Below are positions 43,938 to 52,587 of a DNA stretch of 64,000 nt, piece after piece. Source of the stretch: Arthrobacter alpinus. Its GTDB lineage: Bacteria > Actinomycetota > Actinomycetes > Actinomycetales > Micrococcaceae. The stretch is from positions 4,154,001 through 4,218,000 of the forward strand of contig NZ_FNTV01000001.1 of NCBI RefSeq assembly GCF_900105965.1. Reading direction: 5' to 3'. The translations under genes were made by a program, and so were the position numbers. A model generated the notes under the pieces. The model searched no databases, was not told the origin of the DNA, and was given only the letters and a program-made list of their open reading frames with translations. The stretch's first letter is position 1; each line of letters opens with the position of its first letter.

Positions 43938-45521
43938 TTAGGTGACAGTGAAGTTGATGGAGTGCCATCCGGTGGAACCATCCGGCTCCGGCGGCGCCTG
44001 ATCCTCAATTTGCAGTTCCCCAGCAGTGTCATAGGCGCGCACCCGGACCTTGTGCGTGCCGGCCGGGGCATCGTTCCAGATGTACGACCACTGGCGCCAC
44101 GTGTCCACGGAGGCCTCGTCCGCGAGCGTAGCCTGCTGCCAAGCGCCGTCGTCGAGCTGGATCTCCACTTTCGAGATGCCCTTGGTTTGGGCCCAGGCAC
44201 TGCCGCCAATGGATACTTTTCCTGCCGGAATTCGTCCGAAAGCGCGGGGTACCTCAACCCGTGAAGCGGTCTTGATGGGCCCATGGGAGGACCACCCGCG
44301 GGAGGTCCAATATCCGGCCTTTTCGGCAAAGGTGGTGACCTCCAGATCAACAACCCACTTGGTGGCCGAGACAAAACCATAGAGCCCTGGAACCACCATG
44401 CGGACGGGGAAGCCGTGTTCCAAGGGCAGTGGCTCGCCGTTCATGCCGATCGCCAGCATGGCATCCCTGTCGTCCTGCAGGACGGGAAGGGGAGTGGAAG
44501 CGCTGAAGCCGTCACTGCTTGTGGACAGAACCATGTCGGCACCAGCCTTGGGCTTGGCGCGAGCCAGTACCTCTCTCAACGGAAAGCCCAGCCATTTGGC
44601 GTTGCCGGCCAGATTTCCGCCCACAACATTTGAAACACAGGTCAGGGTTACATGAGACTCAATAAGCTCCGATTTCAGGAGCTGATCAAAGGTGATGCTG
44701 AATTCTTCTTCCACCATTCCATGGACCCGCAATTCCCAGGACTCAGGATCCAGCTCAGGAACAATCAGGGCCGTATCAATGCGGTAAAAGTCCTTGTTCG
44801 GTGTGACGAACGGCGTGACGCCTTCCACAGGGGCTTGTACACCGGCAGGAAGGGCCTCTGCCTTGATTTTGGGGGCTGGGAGCTTCAGGGCGTCACGGAA
44901 CGCCCTGGCCGTGTTGCGTGTGGCGGAAAGGACGCTGCCTCCAAAACCGGCAACAACGGCAACGCCCGCCAATGCTGCAGACCTGATCAGGAACGTGCGC
45001 CGACTAGGGGTCACACCTTGTGAGGGTGCGGGTTCGCCATTGCTTTTGGCAGCTGGCTGGCCCAGGAAACTCCGGATCAATAGACGCAGCGCCCACAATC
45101 CGGCGGCTGTTCCAATCAGAAGGGGTAGAAGGTCAAAGGGGCCGGCGCCTGAACGGGTAATGATGCAGGCCGCCATGACAATGGCAAAGGCTGAGACCAT
45201 TCCCAAAGCTATGCGGAGGGACTTTAGGGCCACGACTCCGGCGACTGCCGATAGCAGGGCCGCCACGATCCCCATGGACAGCAGGAGCACCATCTTGTCA
45301 TTGGTGCCGAAGGTGGCAATGGCAAAGTTCTTCATCCACGCTGGTGTGAAGTCGATGAAGGTTGAACCCACGGATGTCAGCGGGGACGCCACAGGTCCAA
45401 AGAATGCGGCAACCAGTTCGGCGATGGCGAACAGCACACCAGCCGAGATCAGCCCGGCTAGAGCCCCGATGCCGAATGTGCGCCAGTCCTGTTTTTTAAA
45501 CGCCGTGCTTCGCTTGCCCAT
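43938..45521 (-). CDS. Membrane-bound molybdopterin-dependent oxidoreductase (sulfite-oxidase/YedY-like)
   Basis: A 527-residue protein with about four N-terminal transmembrane segments (about 17-45, 77-98, 104-122, 131-150), a twin-arginine-like S-R-R-T-F-L at 173-178, a sulfite-oxidase-type Moco domain with ligand Cys295 (T-L-T-C-V-S-N), and a C-terminal Ig-like Mo-dimer domain (about 430-527). The substrate is unknown. Upstream lies an element matching that of the fasciclin gene, fitting control by the SigK encoded nearby. Confidence 0.88.
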   Translation of the reverse strand: MGKRSTAFKKQDWRTFGIGALAGLISAGVLFAIAELVAAFFGPVASPLTSVGSTFIDFTPAWMKNFAIATFGTNDKMVLLLSMGIVAALLSAVAGVVALKSLRIALGMVSAFAIVMAACIITRSGAGPFDLLPLLIGTAAGLWALRLLIRSFLGQPAAKSNGEPAPSQGVTPSRRTFLIRSAALAGVAVVAGFGGSVLSATRNTARAFRDALKLPAPKIKAEALPAGVQAPVEGVTPFVTPNKDFYRIDTALIVPELDPESWELRVHGMVEEEFSITFDQLLKSELIESHVTLTCVSNVVGGNLAGNAKWLGFPLREVLARAKPKAGADMVLSTSSDGFSASTPLPVLQDDRDAMLAIGMNGEPLPLEHGFPVRMVVPGLYGFVSATKWVVDLEVTTFAEKAGYWTSRGWSSHGPIKTASRVEVPRAFGRIPAGKVSIGGSAWAQTKGISKVEIQLDDGAWQQATLADEASVDTWRQWSYIWNDAPAGTHKVRVRAYDTAGELQIEDQAPPEPDGSTGWHSINFTVT

Positions 45522-45584
45522 GGGAGGCTCCTTTGAACTCTTTATTGGCTACCGCTTGGCAGCCGGTAGAAGTACGTGTTGGTA

Positions 45585-45611
45585 CTTCGGAGCCAAACAC
45601 CCTCCGGATTG
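45585..45611 (-). promoter_or_regulatory. Putative SigK promoter of the molybdo-oxidoreductase gene
   Basis: On the minus strand: CAATCC, 15 bases, CCGAAG, then TAC. The spacing, core and following bases equal those before the fasciclin gene. M. tuberculosis SigK promoters are described as CCATCC/CCGAAT-like. The start codon lies about 57 bases beyond the expected transcription start. Confidence 0.65.
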
Positions 45612-45623
45612 CTCCGGAGGGTG
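45598..45623. terminator. Hairpin after rskA, overlapping the downstream promoter
   Basis: Perfect 11-bp arms (CACCCTCCGGA and complement) with a TTGC loop, 8 bases beyond the rskA stop. The -35-like CAATCC of the next promoter lies across its loop and one arm. Confidence 0.7.
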
Positions 45624-45630
45624 AAGGATT

Positions 45631-46413
45631 CTAGATTTCCTGTACCAGGATGGGGGTCGTGGTGGGCTTCGCCGAGCCGCCCACTGGTTCCACCGTGATG
45701 CCAACGTGTGTTGCCCCGCCCATGGCGCCGTCGAGCAGCTGCATGGCCGGTGCCTTGGGACTGTCCATCAAACCGGCCGGCACTGCGCCTGCGGCCGAGA
45801 TGAACCAGAGCTCGTAGGTCTTGCCCTCTGGCAGCGGCGGCATGTCATTGACCATGACGGCTGCCTTGTTGGCTTTCCCGGAAGATGCAACTGTCACGGT
45901 TCCGCCATTTGAGAGCGGGGTCGTGGCAATTTGGGCATCAGGGGAACTCATAATGGCCAGCATGGCTTCCTGCTGTGCCTGTGAGGCGGAAAGTTGTTCC
46001 TTGATGTCCTGCTCTGAAGAGTTTTGGCCTGCAACCCAACCGCCCACTCCCACACCGGCAAACAGTGCCAGTGCGGCCGCGGCGCTCAGAGCCGGCACCC
46101 AACGACGGCGCTCTGTAGCCCTGCCTTGAGAACTCGCCTTGGCGCTGCGGGCGGAGGAGATGTCCCGCACGACCGAACTTGCAGGCAGCTGGCGGGTATT
46201 CCGAATTGCTGCCATGACATCGGCCTTCAAGGCCGGTGGCGGTGTTTCTTCGGGAGTTCCGAACGCCAGCAGGGCTGCGGTCTCGCTGAGACTGCGCACT
46301 TCCTCCAGCGTCTGTGGATCGGTGAGGGCATGGCGTTCAAAGTCGCTGCGCTCACCGTTGGTCAGGGAGTTCAAGGCGTAGGAGCCGGTCAGTAAATGCA
46401 ATTGTTTTTCCAT
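45631..46413 (-). CDS. rskA: Anti-sigma-K factor RskA
   Basis: A 260-residue single-pass anti-sigma factor. The N-terminal sigma-binding domain (about 1-75, H-L-L-T-G-S-Y-A-L-N-S-L-x-x-x-E) precedes a transmembrane helix (about 108-130) and an extracytoplasmic RskA domain with P-P-L-P-E-G-K-T-Y-E-L-W near 193-204. RskA holds SigK until proteolysis. The ATG overlaps the sigK stop by one base (TGATG; a GTG one codon earlier is also possible), so translation is coupled. Confidence 0.9.
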   Translation of the reverse strand: MEKQLHLLTGSYALNSLTNGERSDFERHALTDPQTLEEVRSLSETAALLAFGTPEETPPPALKADVMAAIRNTRQLPASSVVRDISSARSAKASSQGRATERRRWVPALSAAAALALFAGVGVGGWVAGQNSSEQDIKEQLSASQAQQEAMLAIMSSPDAQIATTPLSNGGTVTVASSGKANKAAVMVNDMPPLPEGKTYELWFISAAGAVPAGLMDSPKAPAMQLLDGAMGGATHVGITVEPVGGSAKPTTTPILVQEI

Positions 46414-47024
46414 CACGCCACCCCTAACTTGTCCCTGAGCCTGATCATGCCGTCTCTAATTCTAGTTTTAACAGTACCGACCGGGATTTTGAGCAGCTCG
46501 GCTACTTCCTGATGGGTGTATCCACCGTAGTAGGCCAAACTGATAGCTTCCCGTTGCGGATCTGTGAGAGTCTCCAACGCTTTGCGTACACGTTCGGCCT
46601 CCATCTGTGTTTCCACGGTGTCGGCGACGTCATCGTAACTTTCTTGGTACTCCTTGATGCCTTGGCGCAAGTCCCGATCCGCGCTGGCCTGGCTTGCACG
46701 AACCCTGTCAACGGCCCTTCTATGGGCTATGACAAGAATCCAGGACATCGCCTTGCCTCTATCGGCATCAAAGCGGGTAGCTTGTGCCCAGACGTCCACA
46801 AAGACCTCTTGGGTGACCTCCTGGCTTTGTGCCGGGTCCCGAACCACGCGGCGAACGAGTCCGTAGACCCGTGGTGCCACCGCATCGTAGAGTTCTTCAA
46901 AGGCCGCCTCGTCGCCGAGGGCGACGAGGCGGATAAGGTCCTCATGGGTAGGTGGTGCCAGTGGCTCCACGGACCGCATCCAAGGTAAACGCATGGTGTC
47001 TACCTTGCCACGGTCCGTGCCCAT
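46413..47024 (-). CDS. sigK: ECF RNA polymerase sigma factor SigK
   Basis: A 203-residue ECF sigma factor of the SigK group: sigma-2 region about 25-95 (D-E-A-A-F-E-E-L-Y-D and T-Q-E-V-F-V-D-V-W), linker, sigma-4 region about 140-200 (L-T-D-P-Q-R-E-A-I-S-L-A-Y-Y-G-G and V-G-T-V-K-T-R-I-R-D-G). An internal ATG at residue 11 could be the real start. Paired with rskA; the nearby fasciclin and oxidoreductase genes are likely targets. Confidence 0.92.
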   Translation of the reverse strand: MGTDRGKVDTMRLPWMRSVEPLAPPTHEDLIRLVALGDEAAFEELYDAVAPRVYGLVRRVVRDPAQSQEVTQEVFVDVWAQATRFDADRGKAMSWILVIAHRRAVDRVRASQASADRDLRQGIKEYQESYDDVADTVETQMEAERVRKALETLTDPQREAISLAYYGGYTHQEVAELLKIPVGTVKTRIRDGMIRLRDKLGVA

Positions 47025-47078
47025 GAGCCCATTCCCTCCAAGACGTGTTGCAATTTGTTCCCTGAGAAGCCGGTGTTG

Positions 47079-47753
47079 CTACTTGGCCGGCGGCATCAGG
47101 ACGGTGTCGATGAGGTAGACAGTTGCGTTGGCTGTCTTGACGCCACCGCAGATCACCTTTGCGCCGTTGACCATCAGGTTGTCGCCGCTTCCGGTGACCT
47201 CCAGGTTGCTGCCCTCAGCCGTTGCATGCTCGCCGGCAACTGCACTCGGAGCCAACTGGCCGGGAACCACGTGGTAGGTCAGGATGGAGGTGAGAGTCTT
47301 CGAATCGGTCTTCAGGCCCTCGATGGTTTCTGCCGGGATCTTGGCGAAAGCGTCGTCAACGGGTGCGAAGACTGTGAAGTCGCCGGAGTTGAGCGTGTCC
47401 ACCAAGTTGACGTCCTTGTTCAACTGGCCGGAGACGGCTGCGGTGAGGGTCTTCAACAGCGGGTTGTTGGAGGCTGCCGTGGCAACCGGATCGGCAGCCA
47501 TGCCGGCAACGGAGCCGGCGCCGTCGGGAACGGCTGCTGCGTAGGCTGCACAACCCGAACCAACAAGATCAGAGGCCGGGTCCATTGCTGCGCTGGTGGC
47601 CGGCGCCGGAGCGGAGGTCGCCATGGGTGCCTCAGAGGAAGCGCTGGGGGTGCTGGCCGAGCTGCAGGACGTCATGCCCAACGCTGCGACGGCCAGGAGA
47701 CCGAGTCCCATGGTGATGCTCTTACGGGTTCCAAACTTCTGGGTAACGCTCAT
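47079..47753 (-). CDS. Fasciclin-domain lipoprotein (MPT70/MPT83-like)
   Basis: A 224-residue lipoprotein: signal peptide and lipobox ending at Cys30 (M-T-S-C), an Ala/Ser/Pro linker, then one fasciclin (FAS1) domain with [12 protein letters not shown] near 135-146, Y-H-V-V-P-G and a final D-T-V-L-M-P-P. In M. tuberculosis MPT70 and MPT83 are SigK targets, and here the gene lies beside sigK-rskA with a matching upstream element. The chosen ATG gives a normal signal peptide; the frame extends upstream without one. Confidence 0.88.
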   Translation of the reverse strand: MSVTQKFGTRKSITMGLGLLAVAALGMTSCSSASTPSASSEAPMATSAPAPATSAAMDPASDLVGSGCAAYAAAVPDGAGSVAGMAADPVATAASNNPLLKTLTAAVSGQLNKDVNLVDTLNSGDFTVFAPVDDAFAKIPAETIEGLKTDSKTLTSILTYHVVPGQLAPSAVAGEHATAEGSNLEVTGSGDNLMVNGAKVICGGVKTANATVYLIDTVLMPPAK

Positions 47754-47851
47754 GATGATTCTCCATAGTGTGAAGGCGGAAAGATTCCGTGGTGCTTCTC
47801 CCGAATTGCTTCTCAAGTTCCAGATCCGCAACGGTGGGCTGTCAGGTAGTA

Positions 47852-47878
47852 CTTCGGAGCCCTTGGGGAAGCGGATTG
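47852..47878 (-). promoter_or_regulatory. Putative SigK promoter of the fasciclin gene
   Basis: On the minus strand: CAATCC, 15 bases, CCGAAG, then TAC, the same as upstream of the oxidoreductase gene. The 5' leader to the start codon would be about 90 bases. It lies in the divergent space with dapE. Confidence 0.65.
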
Positions 47879-47930
47879 GAAAGTATTTAAGAATTCTTTT
47901 GGCACCCTCATGCGCCGGTAAACTGTCCTA

Positions 47931-49061
47931 ATGACAAACTCCACCAGCGCCGCCTCGTCCACGTCATTGCCAAGTGGGCAGGGCGCCGTCGTTCTTGACC
48001 TGACCCAGGATGTGGCGCTCTTGACGGCGGCATTGATGGACATTGAAAGTGTCTCCGCCAATGAGCTGGCCATTGCCGACGCCGTGGAAGTCGCCTTGCG
48101 GGCCCTGCCGCATTTGTCTGTGACTCGCAATGGGGATTCGATCGTGGCCAGGACCGAGTTGGGACGTGCAGAGCGCGTGATTCTGGCCGGACACCTGGAC
48201 ACCGTGCCGCTGCCCACCACCGCCGGCTCCCGGGGCACGGTCCCAAGCAGCTGGGACGGCGAAGTCCTGTACGGCCGTGGCGCCACGGACATGAAGGGCG
48301 GCGTTGCTGTGCAGTTGGCCCTGGCCGCCACCTTGGCCGAACCCACCAAGGACATCACCTTCATCTTTTACGATCACGAGGAAGTCGCCGCGGTCAAGAG
48401 TGGGCTGGGACGCCTGGTGCGGGAGAACCGGGAACTGCTCGACGCCGATTTCGGCATACTGCTGGAGCCCACCAACGGCACTGTTGAGGGTGGCTGCAAT
48501 GGCACCATCCGTTTTGAGGCCACCACCCGAGGCAAGGCGGCGCACTCCGCCCGTGCATGGATGGGGGAGAACGCCATCCACGCCGCCGCCCCGATCCTGT
48601 CCCGCCTGGCCGCCTATGAGCCCGCAACTGTCAATGTGGACGGTTTGGATTACCGGGAATCGTTGAACGCGGTCAAGGTTCATGGGGGCACAGCCGGGAA
48701 CGTGATTCCGGATCTCTGTGTCGTGGAAATCAACTACCGCTTCGCCCCGGATAAGAGCCCGGATCAGGCCGAGGCGCACGTTCGCGGGTTGTTGGCCGGA
48801 TTCGATCTGGTGCGCACGGATTTCTCGGCCGGGGCACGTCCTGGCCTCAACGCCCCGGCGGCAGCATCGTTCGTGGCGGCCGTGGGTCGCGAACCGTTGC
48901 CCAAGTACGGCTGGACAGACGTTGCCCGACTGAGCGAAATGGGCATCCCCGCCGTCAACTTTGGTCCCGGCGATGCACTCCTGGCACACAGCGACAACGA
49001 ACACGTCCATGCAGATGCCATCCGTGAGTGCCTGGCCGCCCTGACTCGCTGGCTGGTCTAA
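47931..49061 (+). CDS. dapE: Succinyl-diaminopimelate desuccinylase
   Basis: A 376-residue M20 metallopeptidase that removes succinate from N-succinyl-LL-DAP. Zinc-site motifs are A-G-H-L-D-T-V-P near 84-91, R-G-A-T-D-M-K-G-G near 116-124 and D-H-E-E-V near 145-149; L-L-E-P-T-N follows. The dimerisation domain (N-G-T-I-R-F, A-H-S-A-R) is present. It diverges from the SigK locus and completes dapC/dapD/dapE within 11.5 kb. Confidence 0.92.
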   Translation: MTNSTSAASSTSLPSGQGAVVLDLTQDVALLTAALMDIESVSANELAIADAVEVALRALPHLSVTRNGDSIVARTELGRAERVILAGHLDTVPLPTTAGSRGTVPSSWDGEVLYGRGATDMKGGVAVQLALAATLAEPTKDITFIFYDHEEVAAVKSGLGRLVRENRELLDADFGILLEPTNGTVEGGCNGTIRFEATTRGKAAHSARAWMGENAIHAAAPILSRLAAYEPATVNVDGLDYRESLNAVKVHGGTAGNVIPDLCVVEINYRFAPDKSPDQAEAHVRGLLAGFDLVRTDFSAGARPGLNAPAAASFVAAVGREPLPKYGWTDVARLSEMGIPAVNFGPGDALLAHSDNEHVHADAIRECLAALTRWLV

Positions 49062-49076
49062 GCTGCGTTAAAAGTG

Positions 49077-49125
49077 CGACGGCGGGAGGTTGCCTTTTCG
49101 ATGAAAAGGCAACCTCCCGCCGTCG
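49077..49125. terminator. Hairpin between dapE and gluD
   Basis: A perfect 22-bp stem (starting CGACGGCGGGAGG) with a 5-base loop between convergent genes. It probably ends both transcripts. One of several hairpins with CGACGGCGG arms. Confidence 0.85.
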
Positions 49126-49144
49126 TCATGGCGAGAAGCTGGAA

Positions 49145-49987
49145 TCAGCCGGCGATGCCAGCCTTGGCCTTGACGACCTTCACACGTGAGGACATCTTGG
49201 ACTCCACGAGCTTGGCAATGCCGGAGAGGATCAAGCACAAGCCAACGTAGATAACGGCCGTGACCATGAGCGCCGGGACCACGGGCGAACCGTACTGTCC
49301 CTGCGAGCCCAGGAAGTTGGCGTACTTGAGGATCTCGTCGTAGGTGATGAGGAAGCCGAGCGCCGTGTCCTTCATGATGACCACGAGCTGGGCGATGATG
49401 ACAGGAAGCATTGAGCGCACCGCCTGCGGCAGCAAAATGGTGCGCAGGACCTGGCCCTTGGTCAAACCAATGGCAAAACCTGCTTCACGTTGGCCCTTGG
49501 GCAGCGATTCAATGCCGGCGCGGAAGACTTCCGCCAGTACGGAACCGTTGTACAGGATCAAGCCAACCACCACGGCGATGAAGGGCGTGATGCCCTTGAC
49601 GCCGGCTGACGGCAGGCCGTAGTACATGATCATCATCAGGATCAATAGAGGCACGGCACGGAACAGCTCGGTGAACCAGTAGCACGGGATCCGGACCCAC
49701 TTGGTGTCTGCCAGACGGCCAAAGGCCAACAGCACACCCAAGACGATGCTGCCTACCGCGGCGACGCCGAAGGCACTCAACGTGGCGCCGATGGCCTCCA
49801 CGAACTTTTGTTGCACGCGGGGGAAGGTAAAGATCTCCCACTTCTTGGCCGTGAACTGGCCGGACTCGTAAAACCTGAACAGGATGAAGCCGACGATGAC
49901 AGCCACCACAACAATGGTGAAGATGTTCAGGTAGACGTTGCGTGTGCGGGCCTTGGGGCCCGGAACGTCGAAAAGTACTGCGCTCAT
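49145..49987 (-). CDS. gluD: Glutamate-type ABC transporter permease GluD
   Basis: A 280-residue polar-amino-acid permease with five or more transmembrane segments and the EAA-like motif (R-E-A-G-F-A-I-G-L-T-K-G) near 175-186. The start is set by the ATGA overlap with gluC. It is the last gene of a gluABCD-type operon for glutamate or glutamine uptake. Confidence 0.88.
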   Translation of the reverse strand: MSAVLFDVPGPKARTRNVYLNIFTIVVVAVIVGFILFRFYESGQFTAKKWEIFTFPRVQQKFVEAIGATLSAFGVAAVGSIVLGVLLAFGRLADTKWVRIPCYWFTELFRAVPLLILMMIMYYGLPSAGVKGITPFIAVVVGLILYNGSVLAEVFRAGIESLPKGQREAGFAIGLTKGQVLRTILLPQAVRSMLPVIIAQLVVIMKDTALGFLITYDEILKYANFLGSQGQYGSPVVPALMVTAVIYVGLCLILSGIAKLVESKMSSRVKVVKAKAGIAG

Positions 49988-50634
49988 CGCGCCACCTTCC
50001 ACTTCTTCTCGAGGTAGCGTTGCAGCGGTGTCAAAATGCCCAGCACCAGCACCACGAAGATCACGGCAACCCAGAGCAGACCCGGTAGCAAAGGCTCACC
50101 CCGCTCGCTGAGGTAGGCCCGGATGGCACCGGCCTCAAAAACGGAGAAACCGGCGGCGACGGTGGTGTTCTTCAACAAAGCGATGAACACGCTGAACAGG
50201 GGCGGCACCACAGAACGGAAAGCCTGGGGCAGCACGATCAAGGACAACGTCTGCATAAAGGGAAGACCGATGGCCCGAGCAGCCTCGGACTGGCCGACGG
50301 AAACCGTATTGATACCGGAGCGAATGGCCTCGGAAACGTAGGTCGCCGTGTACAGGGACAGGCCGATCGCGGCGGCCGCAAGGAAGCTGACCGGAGGCAA
50401 TCCGAGCTTTGGATAGCCCAGCGCAAAGAAGGCCAGGATCAGCGTCAGCGGGGTGTTGCGGACAAAGTTGACGTAGATGGTTCCGGTGGCACGCATGGCC
50501 GGTGCCGGAGACACACGCATGCCGGCAACGATGGTGCCCAGAATCAGGGCGAAGAACGCGGCGATGACAAACAAAATTCCGGTGTTCTTGAAACCCGTCA
50601 GGAACAGGTCGCTGTTATCAGTAATTACATTCAC
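49984..50634 (-). CDS. gluC: Glutamate-type ABC transporter permease GluC
   Basis: A 216-residue permease; transmembrane segments at about 15-38, 58-78, 84-105 and 185-205. The permease motif S-E-A-A-R-A-I-G-L-P-F is near 137-147. Its stop overlaps the gluD start by four bases. Forms the channel with GluD. Confidence 0.88.
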   Translation of the reverse strand: MNVITDNSDLFLTGFKNTGILFVIAAFFALILGTIVAGMRVSPAPAMRATGTIYVNFVRNTPLTLILAFFALGYPKLGLPPVSFLAAAAIGLSLYTATYVSEAIRSGINTVSVGQSEAARAIGLPFMQTLSLIVLPQAFRSVVPPLFSVFIALLKNTTVAAGFSVFEAGAIRAYLSERGEPLLPGLLWVAVIFVVLVLGILTPLQRYLEKKWKVAR

Positions 50635-50723
50635 AGGCCAGTGTCGCTTTCAGTGAATTAGAGAAGACGAAGTGGTGGTGCTGCGCCGGCCCAAGGCAAG
50701 TGCAACACCACCACTGGCGGGTT

Positions 50724-51629
50724 TTAGTACTGGTTGACTGCGGGCTGTTCAACCTTGGTGCCGGAGAGGCCCAAGGTTGCATCGTAGATCTTGGTCCACG
50801 TGGCGTTGCCGTCCGTCAGTGTCTTGTTCAAGAAGGTACGCAGCGCGGTGTCGCCCAGCTTCATGCCGATGCCGTAGTTTTCCGTGGTGAACGGCTCGCC
50901 AACAACCTTCAGCGCGTCGGGATCCTGCGAAGCAAAGCCCAAAAGAATGGCCTGGTCTGTAGTGACAGCATCCGTGTCACCGTTCTTCAAGGACTCAACG
51001 CACTTGGAGTACAGATCGAATTCCTGGGGTGTGGCCTCAGGGAAGTTCTCGCGAATGTTCTGGATAGGTGTTGAACCGGTGGCGGAGCAAACCTTCTTCC
51101 CGGCCAGATCCTTCTCGCTCTTAATGTCAGTGTTGTCCTTGGCCACCATGAGGCCCTGGCCTGTCACGAAGTACGGTCCGGCAAAGTCAACAAGCTTCTT
51201 GCGCTTGTCGGTGATGGAGTAGGTGCCTACGTAGAGGTCCACATCGCCATTGGCCAGCGCGGTCTCGCGGTTGGCTGACGGGATGGCCTTGAATTCAATC
51301 TTGTCCGCGGCTACGCCCAAGGAGGCTGCCATCCAGGTTGCGATCTGAATGTCGAAGCCTGTGCGCTCACCCGTTGCTGCATCGAGGTAGCCAAGACCAG
51401 GCTGATCTTCCTTGACGCCGATGCGAATTTTTCCAGAGGACTTGATCGTGTCAAAGGTGGGGCTGCCGGTCAGGGCAACATCCTTGGCTACTTCGAAGGC
51501 CGGGGCGTCGCCGCCGGCGCCAGCGGATTCGCCGCCACCGGTGTCGCCACCACAACCGGTCATAGCCAGTGCGGCCGCCGTCAAGACTGCGGCAAAGCCG
51601 AGGGTTTTCTTGCTAAAGAACTTTTTCAA
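50724..51629 (-). CDS. gluB: Glutamate ABC transporter binding lipoprotein GluB
   Basis: A 301-residue lipoprotein, lipobox M-T-G-C with Cys26, then a Gly-rich linker and a family-3 solute-binding fold: I-R-I-G-V-K-E-D-Q-P-G near 70-80, G-F-D-I-Q-I-A near 92-98, and G-V-E/D-x-Y sites. The order gluA-gluB-gluC-gluD matches the glutamate uptake operon of Corynebacterium. AAAGGAACC precedes the ATG. Confidence 0.9.
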   Translation of the reverse strand: MKKFFSKKTLGFAAVLTAAALAMTGCGGDTGGGESAGAGGDAPAFEVAKDVALTGSPTFDTIKSSGKIRIGVKEDQPGLGYLDAATGERTGFDIQIATWMAASLGVAADKIEFKAIPSANRETALANGDVDLYVGTYSITDKRKKLVDFAGPYFVTGQGLMVAKDNTDIKSEKDLAGKKVCSATGSTPIQNIRENFPEATPQEFDLYSKCVESLKNGDTDAVTTDQAILLGFASQDPDALKVVGEPFTTENYGIGMKLGDTALRTFLNKTLTDGNATWTKIYDATLGLSGTKVEQPAVNQY

Positions 51630-51707
51630 TGCGGGTTCCTTTCATAGTCGGCCACATGCGGCCGGTGTAATGAGTGGCGGTAATCGCCGGAATTCTGTGA
51701 GAGCGAG

Positions 51708-52466
51708 CTATCCGTTGGTCAGGATCTTCGAAAGGAAGTCCTTGGCGCGCGGTGTCTGCGGGTTGGTGAAGAAGTTCTCGGGGGTGGCCTCTTCCACAAT
51801 CTGGCCGTCGGCCATGAAGATGACCCGGTCGGCAGCCTTGCGAGCAAAACCCATCTCGTGGGTGACAACCACCATGGTCATGCCCTCCTTGGCCAGTTCA
51901 ACCATGACGTCAAGGACCTCATTGATCATTTCCGGGTCGAGAGCACTGGTGGGTTCATCGAAAAGCATGACCTTTGGCTTCATTGCCAAAGCCCGTGCAA
52001 TCGCCACGCGCTGCTGCTGACCACCGGAAAGCTGGGCGGGCAACTTCGCTGCCTGATGCCCAACGCCCACGCGCTCCAACAAGCTCAAGGCGAGTTTGTC
52101 GGCGTCGGCCTTGTTCATGCCCTTGACCTTGATGGGGCCGAGCGTGACATTTTCCAGAATGGTCTTGTGCGCAAACAAGTTGAAGGACTGGAAGACCATG
52201 CCAACATCGGCACGGAGGTTGGCAAGTTGCTTGCCTTCCTTGGGTAGTTCCTTGCCATCGATGGTGATGGAGCCGGTGTCGATGGTCTCCAGGCGATTAA
52301 TGGTGCGGCACAACGTTGACTTGCCGGATCCGGACGGACCAATGACAACCAAAACCTCGCCCTTGGCGACCTCTAAGTTAATTTCTTGAAGCACATGGAG
52401 GGAGCCGTAGTGTTTATTGACAGCTTTTAGCTCCACGAGCGCAGGAGCATGTGCGGGATTTGTCAT
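51708..52466 (-). CDS. gluA: Glutamate ABC transporter ATP-binding protein GluA
   Basis: A 252-residue ATPase: Walker [10 protein letters not shown] at 43-51, signature L-S-G-G-Q-Q-Q-R near 146-153, Walker [10 protein letters not shown] near 165-173, and the switch His in V-T-H-E. First gene of the minus-strand gluABCD run. The family transports polar amino acids; glutamate is inferred from operon order. Confidence 0.9.
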   Translation of the reverse strand: MTNPAHAPALVELKAVNKHYGSLHVLQEINLEVAKGEVLVVIGPSGSGKSTLCRTINRLETIDTGSITIDGKELPKEGKQLANLRADVGMVFQSFNLFAHKTILENVTLGPIKVKGMNKADADKLALSLLERVGVGHQAAKLPAQLSGGQQQRVAIARALAMKPKVMLFDEPTSALDPEMINEVLDVMVELAKEGMTMVVVTHEMGFARKAADRVIFMADGQIVEEATPENFFTNPQTPRAKDFLSKILTNG

Positions 52467-52587
52467 GGATCGAATCTATCGACATTTCCGAGGGGCAGTA
52501 AAGGTTTAGGCCATGTCGGCGTGGATCGTAACGGTAACGAGATGTTGTGACTCTGGACACGGAGTCTTTTCGCGTACCCTTGGTGGC

